64,000 nucleotides of DNA from Nautilus pompilius (taxonomy: Eukaryota > Mollusca > Cephalopoda > Nautilida > Nautilidae): positions 434,001 through 498,000 of the forward strand of contig JACATO010002129.1 of the NCBI GenBank assembly GCA_018389105.1. Direction: 5' to 3'. Position 1 is the first letter of the stretch; each line of letters begins with the position of its first letter. The notes under the pieces are model-generated. The model was not told the origin of the DNA. It saw only the letters and a program-made list of their open reading frames with translations, and made no database searches. The position numbers were made by a program, and so were the translations under genes. Positions 62,134-64,000 of the stretch are shown here, piece after piece.

Positions 62134-64000
62134 GTAAGTCAATCTCATGTATGCTTTTCAGATTAAACAATTAAGGGATTTTCTGGGAATACTAAAATTT
62201 GGCATTTTAAACTTATTTAGGATAGATATACAATATAGTTGATGTTCGAGACAAGTTCACAATGTTTTATTTATATGGTTGCAATGATAATCTTGCAAGT
62301 TCATTGACTATACAAAAACACTGCCATAATTTTCTTCTTAACTACTTATCAGAATGAAGTAAATTTTATTTTTTCTCATTTGAAGATAACTTGATTAAAC
62401 CTTTCTCGGGCAGACAACTGGATCTTACATGTTTAAAGGGGCAGGCAATTTGCAACTCACCTGATTGAAATTCAAAATACCTACTAACAAGTCATGGAAT
62501 GATTCGAATACATAAATACCTCAGCTCATAGTTCAGTAATTCAAATGAGGTATGACCAGATAATGAAAGGTAAAATGAAATTTATGGTATAGAAAGTGAA
62601 AAAATGTAGTGTAAAATCACTTGCTTCCAGAAAGTGGTTAACCACTGAAGTAGTCATTGTTCATTCACATTGGTGAAACATCTCACCATACACAGGGAAA
62701 TAGTTTTGCAACCACATCTGGAGCATAGCTCACTGATCTTTTGTCTTCCTTCTATCCTTGCCAGGATGTGACAGTATTGGTTGTCAGGGTGGATTTCGGT
62801 TTCTTGGAGCAAAAGCCACTTTCTCAGATCCTCTTCGGTGTCCAGTCTGAAATCTTTGTAATTGTAGCCACATAAAGGAGAGGTCAAATTTTGAACAGCC
62901 AATCTCTAGATCAGATACAGGTGCGCAACTCGTCATAGAGATGCCAATACTGATTCACTTTCTTGAATCTGGTGTCATGACCTTTCACACCTCTGCCATA
63001 TTCAGTATTGTCTTAACTACAAAATAGTTGATGGATGGAGCAGAATGAAGGTTCATAGTGATGTTTACAGCTACAAAACTCTTTATCTCCTGTAGTGCCT
63101 GTCAGGTGTTTAGTGTGACCGCATTTGTGCAACGTACTGGTTGGCTGACTTCGTCATGTGGTGGAAAAAAATCAGACATTCCATGACCTGTGGACCGGCA
63201 CTTTCATGCACATGTTATCTGTAGTATAATACGGAAGCAATTTTTAAATGGCTCATTACAGCTCAGCCAAAAGCAGCCAAAATGCCTGGCCAGTTTTGAC
63301 AGAGTTGCTTTGGAAAGAATTAAATGCAATTTCATATGAAGTTTGAATTTTTTCACACATTGTTTAGGAATTTTCTTAATTTTTAACATTTTGTGAATCA
63401 CAGAATTTGGCACACTAACCCAAAACTTGGTGCACTATGGACAGACCTCATTACAAATTTGAAAGCATTGGGATGGAATTACAGATACTAGGAAATGATA
63501 AATACCTTAAAATTTGGTATTTAGGAACCATTAAATTCATATTACCACTTATCAACATTTTCACTATTCCACTGTATCAAAACTTATGAAAGAAGAAAAT
63601 ACTTTTGCTAACAACCCCAGGAACAATTTAAATTTCCATACATGCTGAAAAGCACAATGCTTCTGTTTCAGAAAATTTTCTATAATTTCTAAAATGCAAT
63701 CTGCTGATGTTGTCTATCTTTTTACATTGGCTAATACAGTATAGGTTGATTTGTCCAAATACCAAATATCTGAAAAAATTTATTTTCCAAATTTGTTCGT
63801 GCACTTGCAATCTGTTCTAAACTCAAACATTCAAATGAACCAAGATTTGTTTGGTCTATATTGACCTTTACTGTAGTTAGAATTTTTTTCTGTTTTATTA
63901 TGGATCATATACTCTGAAGTCTAATTTGATTTTCTGGAAAGACACTAAAGTTGATGATAAATGACTAATAAATGCCATTCATTTTACATTAAAGTGATGA
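62134..64000. other. COX6A intron 2 (open at window edge)
   Basis: AT-rich apart from the piggyBac relic. No FPWGDG-type exon is present, so the intron must be at least 1.87 kb. Confidence 0.5.
62650..63170 (-). pseudogene. piggyBac-like transposase relic
   Basis: On the minus strand, a stretch resembling the piggyBac DDE region start (EIKSFVAVNITMNLHSAPS) is followed, after stops and missing sequence, by a C-terminal block HILARIEGRQKISELCSRCG with a trailing Cys-rich end (LCMVRCF). This order fits the piggyBac transposase tail with its cysteine-rich zinc-binding end. The central catalytic part is largely absent. No inverted repeats were located. It probably sits in the next COX6A intron. 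Confidence 0.5.

Overview
This is an AT-rich metazoan nuclear window. It has split genes with GT-AG introns, tRNA-derived SINEs and many decayed DNA transposons. The gene set and repeat style suggest a lophotrochozoan, probably a mollusc; this is inference, since no species marker is present. Most long ORFs here are transposon relics, repeat translations or chance frames. The real genes had to be assembled from short exons by reading splice sites and checking phases.

Left part (1-12 kb): two tandem plus-strand genes for small secreted double-Kazal proteins. K1 occupies 725-2840 and K2 8155-11490. They share exon order, intron phases and all cysteine spacings but one, so they are a tandem duplication. 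K2 is complete (143 aa). K1 is clear from its second exon on; its first exon works only with an improbable 22-nt intron. K2 introns carry Tc1-like MITEs, and a GC-rich LTR- or promoter-like block lies between the genes.

Middle (16-25 kb): a five-exon minus-strand gene (24551-16296) for a 255-aa protein I do not recognise. Its N-terminus has Gly-2 and a cysteine cluster, as in dually lipidated membrane proteins. One intron has a GC donor. Two Tc1 relics lie within its introns or just upstream of its last exon, and a hAT/ZMYM-like relic follows its CpG-rich 5' end.

Right part (33-58.7 kb): the RSKR (SgK494) kinase gene on the minus strand. Thirteen coding exons are placed in continuous phase (412 codons); a short terminal exon is only tentative. 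Its introns hold a DD41D mariner, a pogo-type element, a piggyBac MITE, a Tc1 relic, a multi-exon-like DDE relic and several SINEs.

Right end (59-64 kb): COX6A (cytochrome c oxidase subunit 6A) starts on the plus strand 513 bp from the RSKR start codon, in a head-to-head arrangement. Its first intron holds a 33-bp minisatellite of about 13 copies. Its last exon lies beyond the window, and a piggyBac transposase relic lies in the downstream intron.
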